Shown: positions 31,649 to 40,371 of the stretch, piece by piece
Layout: the number at the start of each line of letters is the position of its first letter
Numbering within the stretch: the stretch's first letter is position 1
Assembly: GCF_036346855.1 (NCBI RefSeq)
Contig: NZ_CP107841.1
Span: 9,242,001 to 9,306,000, forward strand
From: Streptomyces europaeiscabiei
GTDB taxonomy: Bacteria > Actinomycetota > Actinomycetes > Streptomycetales > Streptomycetaceae
DNA: 64,000 nucleotides
Direction: 5' to 3'
Notes under the pieces: generated by a model
Told to the model about the DNA's origin: nothing
Seen by the model: the letters and a program-made list of their open reading frames with translations, nothing else
Database searches by the model: none
Translations under genes and position numbers: made by a program

Positions 31649-31820
31649 GCGGCTGCGTGCATCCGAGCGATGCCGGACACCCAACGTGAGACGTCACGGG
31701 CTCGGCGAATTGCTGAATGCTACACCTTTCTCGGCTGCGGTCGTTGCCCGATAGTGCCACACCCGCTTTCATCTGTTCGCTGTCGGGCAAACGGGCCAGA
31801 GTTCCCTTCGGGGGAAGAAT

Positions 31821-31845
31821 ATCCGGGGAGGAAACTCTCCCTCCC
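31821..31845. promoter_or_regulatory. 25-bp site, copy 2, upstream of molybdoenzyme operon
   Basis: Core GGGAGGAAACTCTCCCTCCC, 163 bp before the small-subunit start. 23 of 25 identical with 30487-30511. A smaller TTCCC-TTCG-GGGAA repeat lies just before it (~31802-31816). No other gene lies in the 31649-32007 gap. Confidence 0.7.
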
Positions 31846-32007
31846 ATGGGTGATGCCGGTGGTGCAAGACTTCGGGGCGTGACCAACCGCGGTCGCACAG
31901 CACGTGCGCATTATGAATACGCGGTGGTGACGAAGTCGTGGGATTCGCCCAGCTCCCTGTCGCCGTGCAGGCCAGGTGCCCCATCCACCGAGTCCGAAGG
32001 CCTAAGT

Positions 32008-32676
32008 ATGTCCTCCCCTGAGTTCACTGACCCAGATGTTCCACCCTCCACCGACTCCACCGAGTCCACCGACTCCGAGTCCCTCACCGCGCCGACACGA
32101 CGCACCTTCATCGCCACCAGTACTGCGGTCGGTGGTGCCGTCGTCGTCGGCGGCGTGATCGGTGGATCCTTGCTTACCGCCGGGGAGGAGGTGGCTGCCG
32201 CCGAAGCGCCCCCGTCGAGCCGTGTCTCTCTGACGGTGAACGGCACCCGCCGGACCGTGACGGTGGACAACCGCACCTCGCTGCTGGACCTGTTGCGTGA
32301 GCACTTCGATCTGACCGGTTCGAAGAAGGGTTGCAACGCGGGTGCTTGTGGCGCTTGCACGGTGTTGGTCGACGGCCGGCGGGTCAACTCCTGTCTGACG
32401 CTGGCCGTGCGGTTGGAGGGTGCCGAGGTCACCACGATCGAGGGCTTGGCCGACGGGGACGAACTGCACCCGTTGCAGAAGGCGTTCATCGAGCAGGACG
32501 CGTTCCAGTGCGGTTACTGCACACCGGGCCAGATCATGTCGGGCGTCGGCTGCATCCAGGAGGGCCACACCGACTCGCCGGAGGAGATCCGCGAGTGGAT
32601 GAGCGGCAACATCTGCCGCTGTGGCTGCTATGTGAAGATCGTGCGCGCGGTCGACCAGACCGCTGGCCGGAAGTAA
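32008..32676 (+). CDS. Tat-exported [2Fe-2S] subunit of aldehyde/xanthine dehydrogenase (PaoA/YagT-like)
   Basis: 222 aa. A twin-arginine signal (TRRTFIATSTAVGGAVVVGG, Arg31-Arg32) leads two [2Fe-2S] domains: Cys109, 114, 117, 129 (KGCNAGACGACTVL) and Cys168, 171, 203, 205 (QCGYCTPGQ; ICRCGCY). It passes electrons from the molybdenum site toward FAD. Only this subunit carries a signal, so the folded complex is exported by hitch-hiking, as for E. coli PaoABC. A Thr/Ser/Asp-rich stretch (residues 14-25) precedes the signal. Start ATG 32008. First gene of a four-gene operon with a shared 25-bp site upstream. Confidence 0.95.
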   Translation: MSSPEFTDPDVPPSTDSTESTDSESLTAPTRRTFIATSTAVGGAVVVGGVIGGSLLTAGEEVAAAEAPPSSRVSLTVNGTRRTVTVDNRTSLLDLLREHFDLTGSKKGCNAGACGACTVLVDGRRVNSCLTLAVRLEGAEVTTIEGLADGDELHPLQKAFIEQDAFQCGYCTPGQIMSGVGCIQEGHTDSPEEIREWMSGNICRCGCYVKIVRAVDQTAGRK

Positions 32677-32688
32677 GGAGCCGCTGAC

Positions 32689-33669
32689 ATGCATCCCTTC
32701 TCCTTCACGAAGGCCGCGAACACCCGTGAAGCCCTCAACGCCGGCCGGCGCGGCGGCCGTTACATCGCCGGGGGCACCACCCTCGTCGACCTGATGCGAG
32801 AGACCGTCGAGCGTCCCGAGACGCTGGTCGACATCTCCGGTCTGCCTCTGGACAAGGTCACCGTCACCGAGCGCGGCGGGCTGCGCATAGGTGCGCTGGT
32901 GACCATGGCCGAGACGGCCGCGAACCGGAAGGTGCGCACCACGTACCCGGTCATCTCCGAGGCGCTGGAGCTGAGCGCGTCGGCGCAGCTGCGGAACATG
33001 GCTACCATCGGCGGCAACATCATGCAGCGCACCCGGTGTACGTACTTCCGCGATGTGACGGCCGACTGCAACAAGCGTGATCCGGGGTCGGGTTGTGCCG
33101 CACTTAACGGCCACAACCGCACGCACGCGATCCTCGGCACCTCCGACTCCTGCGTGGCCACCCACCCCTCCGACGTCGCCGTGGCCTTCGCGGCGCTGGA
33201 GGCGACCGTGCACCTGCTCGGCCCGGACGGGGAACGCCGTATCCCCTTCGCTGACTTCCTGCTGCGGCCCGGCACTACTCCGAACCGCGAACAAGCCCTC
33301 AAAAAGGGCGAGTTGATCACGGGAGTGGAGATCCCGGCTCTTCCGCGTCCCCTGCGGTCGGGCTATCTGAAGGTGCGCGACCGGCAGTCGTACGAGTTCG
33401 CCCTGACGTCGGCGGCTGTCGCCCTGCATGTGCGCGGCGGGGTGATCCGGGAGGCGAAGGTGGCGGCCGGGGGAGTGGGCACGGTGCCGTGGAAGCTGTC
33501 CGCAGTCGAGCGGCACCTCATCGGTGAGCGTCCCTCGGGGTCGTTGTGGAAGGCTGCCGCCGCGAAGGCGGTGGCAGGTGCCCGTCCCCTTGACCACAAC
33601 CGTTTCAAGGTCGAGTTGCTGAAACGGACCGTTGAGCGTCAGTTGCGCATCGTAGGAGGTACGAAGTGA
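32689..33669 (+). CDS. FAD-binding subunit with extra [4Fe-4S] motif (PaoB/YagS-like)
   Basis: 326 aa CO-dehydrogenase-flavoprotein family. FAD motifs RYIAGGTTLVDLM and NMATIGGNIMQRTRC are present. Between them and the C-terminal domain Cys117, Cys127, Cys136 and Cys155 (CTYFRDVTADCNKRDPGSGC) form the additional iron-sulfur site known from PaoB-type subunits. It accepts electrons from the small subunit and hands them to oxygen or another acceptor. It starts 12 bp after the small-subunit stop and overlaps the next gene by 4 bp (GTGA at 33666). Confidence 0.94.
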   Translation: MHPFSFTKAANTREALNAGRRGGRYIAGGTTLVDLMRETVERPETLVDISGLPLDKVTVTERGGLRIGALVTMAETAANRKVRTTYPVISEALELSASAQLRNMATIGGNIMQRTRCTYFRDVTADCNKRDPGSGCAALNGHNRTHAILGTSDSCVATHPSDVAVAFAALEATVHLLGPDGERRIPFADFLLRPGTTPNREQALKKGELITGVEIPALPRPLRSGYLKVRDRQSYEFALTSAAVALHVRGGVIREAKVAAGGVGTVPWKLSAVERHLIGERPSGSLWKAAAAKAVAGARPLDHNRFKVELLKRTVERQLRIVGGTK

Positions 33670-35861
33670 GCCCCCAGCCGCAGGCAGCCGTAGGCGCGCC
33701 GCTGTCGAGGGTAGACGGTCGGCTGAAGGTCACGGGTAAGGCGGTGTATGCCGCCGAGCACGACGTTGACGGGGTGGTGCACGCCGTCATCGTCGACGCG
33801 AGCATCGGCCGGGGCCGTATCACCTCCATCGACACCGGTGATGCCGAGAATCATCAGGGTGTGCTGCGGGTGCTCCACCATGGCAACGCGCCGAAACTGC
33901 CCTACCGCGACAACGCAGGCTCCAACAACCCACCCGGTCGCAGACTGCGGGTGTTCCAGGACGACCGGGTGCTCTTCCACGGTCAGCCGGTCGCCGTCGT
34001 GGTCGGCACGACCTTGGAGGCCGCGCAGCACGGGGCGAGTCTGGTCAAGGTCCGCTATGACGCGGAGGAACCCTCGACCGATCTGCACGAGGCCGAGCGG
34101 GACGAGCCGACGGATTACGCACGCGGTGACGCGGAAGCGGGCCTGCGCTCCTCGGCCGTACGCCTGGACCTGACCTACCAGTTGGCGCGCAACCACCACA
34201 ACCCGATGGAGCCGCACGCCACCATCGCCCGCTGGGACGGCAACAAGCTCACTGTCTGGGACAAGACGCAGTGGGTGGTAGGCACACATGACGAGCTCGC
34301 TGCCGTGTTCGACCTGCCGGCTGAGGCGGTGCGGGTCATCAACCCGTTCGTCGGGGGCGGCTTCGGCAGCGGGCTGCGCTGCTGGCCGCACACGATCGTC
34401 GCCGCGCTGGCCGCGCGGGAGACGAAGCGTCCGGTCAAGCTGGTGCTGAGCCGCAAGCAGATGTACTTCGGCACCGGCTATCGGCCGTCGTACGAGTACC
34501 GGCTGCGCCTCGGCAGCGACCGGCGCGGCCGGCTGTCCGCCGCGATCCACGACATCGACGCCGAGACCTCGTCGTACGAGACGTTCACCGAGGCCGTCAT
34601 GGCGGCGGGGCAGATGATGTACAGCATGCCGAACGTCAGCCAGGCGTACCGGCAGGTTTCCCTGGACGTGAACACCCCGATCTGGATGCGCGGCCCTGGT
34701 CTCGCCACGGCGTCGTTCGCCATCGAGTCGGCCATGGACGAGCTCGCGCACGAACTGGGCATCGACCCGATCGAGCTGCGCCGGCGCAACGAACCCAGCG
34801 AGGACGAGTCGAACAACCTGCCGTTCTCCACCCGGCGGCTGCGTGAGTGCTACACCGTCGGCGCCCGGGAGTTCGGCTGGAACCGCCGCTCCGCCCGGCC
34901 GCGATCAAGGCGCGAGGGCGACTGGCTGATCGGTCTGGGCATGGCCGCCGGTGTCTACGACCCCGGGCGTTTCCCCGCGGAGGCCCGGGCGCGTCTGGAT
35001 GCCGACGGCACCGCCGTGGTCGAGTCGGCCACCAGTGACATGGGACCGGGCACCTATACCTCCCAGACCCAGGTCGCCGCCGACGCCCTCGGGCTGACCA
35101 TGCGCACGGTCACCTTCCGGCTCGGCGACTCCCTCTATCCGCCGACCGGCCCGCACGGCGGCTCGGCCACCATGGCCAGCGTCGGCACCGCCGTCGTCGA
35201 CGCCTGCGACAAGGTCCGCGAGCAGGCGATCAAGCTGGCCGTCGAGGACCGCGAGTCACCGCTGTACGGGGCGGCGGTGAAGGATGTCGTCGTACGCGGT
35301 GGTCGGCTGCACGTGCGGGGCAATCCGGCACGGGGCGAGACGTACCAGCGGCTGCTCACCCGCAACGACCGCACCCACCTCCAGGCGGACGGCTCCTACG
35401 CCGGGGCGCCGCAACCGGCGCGGCGCTCTTACCACGCCTACAACGCCACGTTCGCCGAGGTCGCCGTGGACGCGACCCTGGGCCTGGTGCGGGTGCGGCG
35501 GATGCTCGGGGTGTACGACGCGGGCCGCATCATCAGTCCGAAGCTGGCCGAGAGCCAGGCGTTCGGCGGCATCGTGGGCGGCATCGGCACGGCCCTGCTG
35601 GAGCACACCGCCACCGATCACCGCGACGGCCGGATCGTCAACGCCAACCTGGCCGACTATCTCGTCCCGGTCAACGCCGACGTCCCCGAGGTCAGGGCGA
35701 TCTACCTGGACGGCGAGGACAACGACGGCAACGCCCTGGGGGTGAAGGGGCTCGGCGAGGTCGTCCAGGTGGGTGTGGCGGCCGCGATCGGCAACGCGGT
35801 CTTCAATGCCACCGGCCGCCGGGTGCGTGAACTGCCCATCACAGCCGAGGCGTTGCTCTGA
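33666..35861 (+). CDS. molybdopterin-binding catalytic subunit (PaoC/YagR-like aldehyde dehydrogenase)
   Basis: 731 aa. Typical molybdenum hydroxylase blocks: RVDGRLKVTGKAVYAAEHDV, RNHHNPMEPHATIARWDG, NPFVGGGFGSG, GPGLATASFAIESAMDELAH, and the active-site Glu698 in GVKGLGEVV. It oxidises aldehydes or N-heterocycles using molybdenum cytosine dinucleotide cofactor in relatives. GTG 33666 is translationally coupled to the FAD subunit. A decayed copy of the last ~45 codons of a related gene lies at 831-960 fused to the GH2 gene. Aromatic aldehydes are a sensible substrate given the neighbouring aromatic-acid cluster, but that is inferred. Confidence 0.95.
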   Translation: MSPQPQAAVGAPLSRVDGRLKVTGKAVYAAEHDVDGVVHAVIVDASIGRGRITSIDTGDAENHQGVLRVLHHGNAPKLPYRDNAGSNNPPGRRLRVFQDDRVLFHGQPVAVVVGTTLEAAQHGASLVKVRYDAEEPSTDLHEAERDEPTDYARGDAEAGLRSSAVRLDLTYQLARNHHNPMEPHATIARWDGNKLTVWDKTQWVVGTHDELAAVFDLPAEAVRVINPFVGGGFGSGLRCWPHTIVAALAARETKRPVKLVLSRKQMYFGTGYRPSYEYRLRLGSDRRGRLSAAIHDIDAETSSYETFTEAVMAAGQMMYSMPNVSQAYRQVSLDVNTPIWMRGPGLATASFAIESAMDELAHELGIDPIELRRRNEPSEDESNNLPFSTRRLRECYTVGAREFGWNRRSARPRSRREGDWLIGLGMAAGVYDPGRFPAEARARLDADGTAVVESATSDMGPGTYTSQTQVAADALGLTMRTVTFRLGDSLYPPTGPHGGSATMASVGTAVVDACDKVREQAIKLAVEDRESPLYGAAVKDVVVRGGRLHVRGNPARGETYQRLLTRNDRTHLQADGSYAGAPQPARRSYHAYNATFAEVAVDATLGLVRVRRMLGVYDAGRIISPKLAESQAFGGIVGGIGTALLEHTATDHRDGRIVNANLADYLVPVNADVPEVRAIYLDGEDNDGNALGVKGLGEVVQVGVAAAIGNAVFNATGRRVRELPITAEALL

Positions 35862-36006
35862 CCTCAGCACGCCCATCGACCGGTCCGGCAGCAGCTCCAC
35901 TGTCCGGCTGCCGGGCCAGACAGGGTCGCCGCCGCGCACAGATTCTCCCCCGCAGCGCGGCGGCGACCCGCCCCACGTTCCCCTGGCGAACCACGGAGAA
36001 AGACTC

Positions 36007-37185
36007 ATGCTGAACATCGCGGACACACTGCACCGCTGGTGCCGCGAAGCACGCCCCTTCGCCCTGGCCACCGTTGTTGACGTCACCGGCAGCGCTCCTT
36101 TGCCGATCGGCACTTCGGTAGCGGTGGACGCCGACGGCAACGCGGTCGGCAGCATCTCCGGCGGCTGCGTCGAGGGCGCGGTCTACGACCTGTGCCGACA
36201 GGTCCTGCGCGACGAGGGTCCTGTGCAGCGCGCCTGGTTCGGCTACTCCGACGACGACGCCTTCGCCGTCGGCCTGACCTGCGGCGGCGAACTCGATGTC
36301 CTCGTCCGGCGCATCGACCCGGCCACCGAACCGCATCTCGGTGCTGCCCTGGACGACATCGTCCAGGGCAGGCCGACCGCCGTGGCGCAGGTCGTCGACG
36401 GCCACCACGACCTGCTGGGCCGCATGGTCTGCGTCCTTGCCGACGGCACCGCCTCCTACGGAACCCTGGACGGAGGGCCGACGGACCGCGCGGTGACCGC
36501 ACAGGCGGGCGCCCTGCTCCGGTCCGGACGTACCGCGCGCGTCGAGCTGGGCGGAGACGCCGACACCTGCCCGGACCGGCTGTCCGCCCTCGTCCATGTG
36601 GCCGCCACCCGCCCCCGCCTGATGATCTTCGGTGCCGTCGACTTCGCCGCCGCGCTCAGCCAGGCTGGCCGCTTCCTCGGGTATCACGTCACCGTGTGCG
36701 ACGCTCGCCCCGTCTTCGCCACACCGGCACGCTTCCCGGACGCGGACGAGGTCATCGTCGACTGGCCACATCGCTACCTGGAGCGCACGAGCGTGGACGC
36801 CCGCACCGCCGTCTGCGTCCTCACCCACGACGCCAAGTTCGACATCCCCCTGCTACGGCTGGCCCTCGATCTGCCCGTCGGCTATGTCGGGGCCATGGGA
36901 TCGCGGCGCACACACGAACAGCGTCTCCGTCTTTTGCGTGAACAGGGCATGTCCGACGCTCTCGTCGCCCGCCTGCACTCGCCGATTGGCCTCGATCTAG
37001 GGGCTCACACACCGGAAGAGACAGCTGTCTCCATCGTGGCGGAGATCATCGCCTCCACCAACCTCGGAAGCGGCCTGCCTCTCTCCCGGCGAACGGGACC
37101 GATCCACCGTGTGATGTCCCCGTTGCCAGGCGCGGCCGATACGCTGCCCACGGTCGAAGGGACAGCCGCACGTGCCGGTGTGTGA
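36007..37185 (+). CDS. XdhC/CoxI-family molybdenum cofactor maturase (PaoD-like)
   Basis: 392 aa. N-terminal XdhC domain (FALATVVDVTGSAPLPIGTS; SISGGCVEGAVYD; GLTCGGELDVLV with the conserved Cys) and C-terminal Rossmann part (RLMIFGAVDFAAALSQAGRF; YVGAMGSRRTHEQRLRLLRE; LGAHTPEETAVSIVAEI). These chaperones bind sulfurated cofactor and insert it into the large subunit before Tat export. In the Rossmann glycine motif the usual GxGxxG reads GAVDFA, so nucleotide binding may be lost. ATG 36007 with GGAGAAAG upstream; 145 bp after the large subunit. Last gene of the operon. Confidence 0.92.
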   Translation: MLNIADTLHRWCREARPFALATVVDVTGSAPLPIGTSVAVDADGNAVGSISGGCVEGAVYDLCRQVLRDEGPVQRAWFGYSDDDAFAVGLTCGGELDVLVRRIDPATEPHLGAALDDIVQGRPTAVAQVVDGHHDLLGRMVCVLADGTASYGTLDGGPTDRAVTAQAGALLRSGRTARVELGGDADTCPDRLSALVHVAATRPRLMIFGAVDFAAALSQAGRFLGYHVTVCDARPVFATPARFPDADEVIVDWPHRYLERTSVDARTAVCVLTHDAKFDIPLLRLALDLPVGYVGAMGSRRTHEQRLRLLREQGMSDALVARLHSPIGLDLGAHTPEETAVSIVAEIIASTNLGSGLPLSRRTGPIHRVMSPLPGAADTLPTVEGTAARAGV

Positions 37186-37413
37186 AGCGGCACGGTCTCG
37201 CGGATGATCAATGGTGTGCCGGGGCGGCGACGAGGCCCGGACGGCCCCATCTGAGGCGGTGTTCCCGCAGCCGAACCCGCCGCCCTCCCGGAACCTTGAC
37301 CGCCTAACAGGCTCGATCCGCAGACGTTTCCGTCCAGCAAGTGCGCCACAAGCACATCTGTGGAGCGACGCTTCGCCCCGGCCAGGGGCCCCATCCCTGT
37401 GAGATTGGCTGAC

Positions 37414-38277
37414 ATGACTGGCAGTGCACCCCATGAGTTGGGTGACTTCCTCAAACTCCGGCGTGCGGAGCTGACTCCCCGGTCCGTGGGGCTGCCCGAC
37501 TCGGGAGCGCCGCGTCGAGTCCCCGGCCTGCGCCGGGAGGAAGTGGCTGTGCTGGCCGCGATCAGCACCGACTATTACACACGGGTGGAACAGGGACGCA
37601 TGCATGTCTCCGAGCCCGTGCTGGAGGCCATCGCCCGAGTGCTGAAGCTCAGTGACGACCAGCGGGAGTACGTCTTCGAACTGGCGGGCAAGGACGCCGG
37701 CCGCCCGCACCCGCCCGAGGCTCAGGTCGTCAACCCACAACTGCAGCGGTTGCTCGACGACCTCATGTCCATCCCGGCCATGGTCCTCGGACGCCGGATG
37801 GACGTGCTGGCCTGGAACGAAATGGGTGCTGCCCTGGTGGGCGACTTCGGGCGCATCCCGAAAGGGGACCGCAATTACGCGAAGATGATCTTCTCGGACC
37901 GCATGAGGGGCCTGTACGCCGATTGGGAGGCCGCGGCCCGCCTCGCTGTCGCACAACTGCGCAGGGAAGCGGCCCGCAACCCCGGCTCGCCGAGACTCGC
38001 CGCGCTGGTCGACGAGTTGTCGGAGCGGGACGCGGACTTCCGGCGGTGGTGGGCCGAGCACCTCGTGGCAGCCCGGAAGGTCGGTGCGAAAACGCTGAAC
38101 CATCCGATCGTCGGCGAACTCACCCTCGAATGGGACACCCTGACGTGCAGCACCGACCCCGATCAGCAACTGACCATCTGGACGCCCGCACCCGACACGG
38201 CCACGCACGGCAGGCTGCGCAGCCTTGCGGCTTGGTTGGCTGACGGGCACCCGGCCGCCCCCGGTACGGCGAACTGA
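37414..38277 (+). CDS. XRE/MmyB-type transcriptional regulator 3
   Basis: 287 aa. Helix-turn-helix (VPGLRREEVAVLAAISTDYY) and MmyB ligand domain (VLGRRMDVLAWNEMGAALVG; LNHPIVGELTLEWDTLTCST). It is strongly similar to regulator 2 on the other side of the molybdoenzyme operon. ATG 37414 chosen; GTG 37399 is also in frame with GAGATTGG between. It is convergent with the 3-hydroxyacyl-CoA dehydrogenase gene, so its target is more likely to the left. No clear operator is visible in the 228-bp gap before it. Confidence 0.92.
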   Translation: MTGSAPHELGDFLKLRRAELTPRSVGLPDSGAPRRVPGLRREEVAVLAAISTDYYTRVEQGRMHVSEPVLEAIARVLKLSDDQREYVFELAGKDAGRPHPPEAQVVNPQLQRLLDDLMSIPAMVLGRRMDVLAWNEMGAALVGDFGRIPKGDRNYAKMIFSDRMRGLYADWEAAARLAVAQLRREAARNPGSPRLAALVDELSERDADFRRWWAEHLVAARKVGAKTLNHPIVGELTLEWDTLTCSTDPDQQLTIWTPAPDTATHGRLRSLAAWLADGHPAAPGTAN

Positions 38278-38580
38278 CGACATCGCGCGCGGGCGAATCC
38301 GGTTCGACCCACTCAGGTGACGCCTACTTCGCCGGCGGCGCGGCGCCTTCGAGGCGTGGTCTGGAGGTTTGCCGACGTCCCCGCGAGCGAGACAGCCGGT
38401 TCACAGAGGGCGAGTGTTAGGCGGGTGCAGGGAGGCAAGGGTGAGCTCTGGCCCACTCGGGTCGGCGCCGGCGTCCGGCCCTGCAGTCGGCGAAGTACCA
38501 GCCGAGCCGGATGGGCACTGCTGCTTCCAGGTCGGCGTCCTCCCGGAACTCTCCCTGGTGGTGGGCGGGTGCGGAGAGCA

Positions 38581-38620
38581 GGGTTCCCTCCCTGGTTGAG
38601 AACATCCAGCGAGGGAACCC
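38581..38620. terminator. 10-bp perfect inverted repeat between convergent genes
   Basis: GGGTTCCCTC and GAGGGAACCC enclose a 20-nt loop, 33 bp after the stop of the minus-strand dehydrogenase and downstream of regulator 3. Position suits a bidirectional terminator. The loop plus right arm (ATCCAGCGAGGGAAC) loosely resembles the 25-bp sites at 30487 and 31821, so a binding site is possible too. The rest of 38278-38652 holds nothing recognisable. Confidence 0.5.
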
Positions 38621-38652
38621 TTCCCCGCACAGCCACTTACCCCATGATGCCG

Positions 38653-40152
38653 TCAGCTGAGGCCGTCGTGGGAGATGGTCTGCACCTCGGCCCGCAGGGC
38701 GTGGCTGGCCCGGTATCGCGGGTCGTGGTAGGACGACCAGAGGGCGTCGAGCAGCTCGAGCACCCTGCGCGTGGACCACCGCGCGCTCCAGGCGAACGGA
38801 CCTATGGGGTAGTTGGTACCCAGGAGCATCGCGAGGTCGATGTCGTCGGGGGTCGCGACCCCGTGGTGGGCCGTCTCCCACGCCTCGTTCGCGATCATCG
38901 AGAGAACTCGGGCGACCACGAGCCCCGGGATGTCGGCCATGGGGAAGGCGTGTATGCCGGCGCGATCCAGCAGGGCGACGACGACGTCCGTGAGCGCGGC
39001 ATCGGCGGAGGCGAGGGCGAGAGCTGTCGCCGTCGAGGGATCCAGGCAGCGATCGAGGAGGAGTACAGGCTCGCTTCGCCGGGCGGCCTCCTCACGTGCG
39101 CTCCGGCCGCGAGTGACCATGACGGACCCCAGACTGACGAATTCGATGCGGGGGGTGTCGCTTACCTCCCGGCCGAACTCGAGGCCGCTACGAGTGAGCA
39201 CGGCCTCCAGTTGGTCGTCCGAACCGTGCAGGACCACTCGCGTGGCGCCCGTCACCGCTTCGGCTTTCACTTCCGCGGCGAGGGGACGTGCTCGCTCGGC
39301 ATTCTCGCCGTACCCGTAGAAACCCTGGCCGGTCTTGCGACCGAACCGTCCTGCGGCGATGAGTTCGCTCTGGATGAGGGAGGGTGCGAAACGCGGGTCG
39401 TAGTGGTACGACGTCCAGACGGACTGTGTCACCGCGAAGTTGACGTCGTTGCCGATGAGGTCCATCAGTTCGAAGGGGCCCATGCGGAATCCGCCGGCAG
39501 AGCGCATGAGTTCGTCGATCGTCTCCGGAGTGCACGCACGCTCCTCGACGAGTCGGAGCGACTCCCCGTAGAAGGCCCGGGCGACCCGGTTGACGATGAA
39601 TCCGGGTACCGAGCGGACGTGGGCAACCGACTTACCCCAGCGTACGGCGAGTTCGGCGACGGTGTCGACGACCTCGTCGGCGGTCTGTAGGCCCCGGACG
39701 ACCTCGACGAGCCTCATGACGGGGACGGGGTTGAAGAAGTGCATGCCGACCACGCGTGACGGATCCGGCGTTCCGGCGGCGATGGCGGTGACCGACAGCG
39801 ACGAGGTGTTCGTCGCGAGGACGCACGTCGGTCCGAAGTGTTCTGCGGCGCGCCGCAGAACCGCCTGCTTGATGTCGAGGCGCTCGAGGATGGCCTCGAC
39901 GACGACTGTGGGTGCGTCCGTCGGTGTCTGGGTGAGGTCGGTGAAGGTACGCAGCCGTGCCTTCACCAGGGTGGGTGCCGCCGGGTCTCTCCGGCTGAGA
40001 CGTGCCGTGATGTCGGACCTGGCCACCTTCAGCTGCGCCTCGTCCGGGTCGACCAGATGCACCGGGTGACCGGAGGCGAGTGCGACCTGCGCGATCCCCC
40101 GGCCCATCGTGCCCGCTCCGATCACGCAGATGTGGGCCAGTGGTTGTGACAT
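38653..40152 (-). CDS. 3-hydroxyacyl-CoA dehydrogenase, two-domain (PaaH/HbdA-like)
   Basis: 499 aa. NAD fold ICVIGAGTMGRGIAQVALAS, catalytic region VVGMHFFNPVPVMRLVEVV and VPGFIVNRVARAFYGESLRL, then a second 3HCDH C-terminal-type repeat (residues ~400-490; VVARVLSMIANEAWETAHHG), the layout of PaaH/PaaC-type enzymes. It oxidises L-3-hydroxyacyl-CoA to 3-ketoacyl-CoA with NAD. ATG 40152 follows GAGGAG. It is divergent from the BadI-like gene, sharing a 219-bp promoter region, and supplies the beta-oxidation step needed after ring opening. Confidence 0.94.
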   Translation of the reverse strand: MSQPLAHICVIGAGTMGRGIAQVALASGHPVHLVDPDEAQLKVARSDITARLSRRDPAAPTLVKARLRTFTDLTQTPTDAPTVVVEAILERLDIKQAVLRRAAEHFGPTCVLATNTSSLSVTAIAAGTPDPSRVVGMHFFNPVPVMRLVEVVRGLQTADEVVDTVAELAVRWGKSVAHVRSVPGFIVNRVARAFYGESLRLVEERACTPETIDELMRSAGGFRMGPFELMDLIGNDVNFAVTQSVWTSYHYDPRFAPSLIQSELIAAGRFGRKTGQGFYGYGENAERARPLAAEVKAEAVTGATRVVLHGSDDQLEAVLTRSGLEFGREVSDTPRIEFVSLGSVMVTRGRSAREEAARRSEPVLLLDRCLDPSTATALALASADAALTDVVVALLDRAGIHAFPMADIPGLVVARVLSMIANEAWETAHHGVATPDDIDLAMLLGTNYPIGPFAWSARWSTRRVLELLDALWSSYHDPRYRASHALRAEVQTISHDGLS

Positions 40153-40218
40153 GAGGGGCTCCTCGGCGTCGTCCGTGGATCGCCGCCGCCGTAGTGCCGC
40201 GCACGATCCCCAAGATCC

Positions 40219-40254
40219 TTGACATGGTTCCTCGACAGAGTATCGTAATGTCAA
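40219..40254. promoter_or_regulatory. divergent promoter region with TTGACA/TGTCAA inverted repeat
   Basis: TTGACA (40219-40224), a 16-bp spacer and TATCGT (40241-40246) make a plausible plus-strand sigma-70-type promoter for the BadI-like operon. TGTCAA at 40249-40254 is its mirror image, giving a -35-like TTGACA for the opposite strand. The region lies between the divergent hydroxyacyl-CoA dehydrogenase and BadI-like genes. Confidence 0.5.
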
Positions 40255-40371
40255 ACTTTTGCAGGTGTATGAAAAACAGATCAGGGTGTGAGGTGTTCGT
40301 CAGGTGAACGCGCCCTGACGCGAACAGTCGCATTCCGTACGGGCCGACTCGTCGAACCAGGAGCTGAGTCC

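Noticed and set aside
38281..38636. Minus-strand frames with YFADCRAG-like segments as a small gene
   Set aside because: No family resemblance, no ribosome site, and they run across the hairpin at 38581-38620.
40249..40257. TGTCAAACT before the BadI-like operon as a third GntR site
   Set aside because: Two mismatches to TGTCAGACA and no palindrome; too weak to claim.
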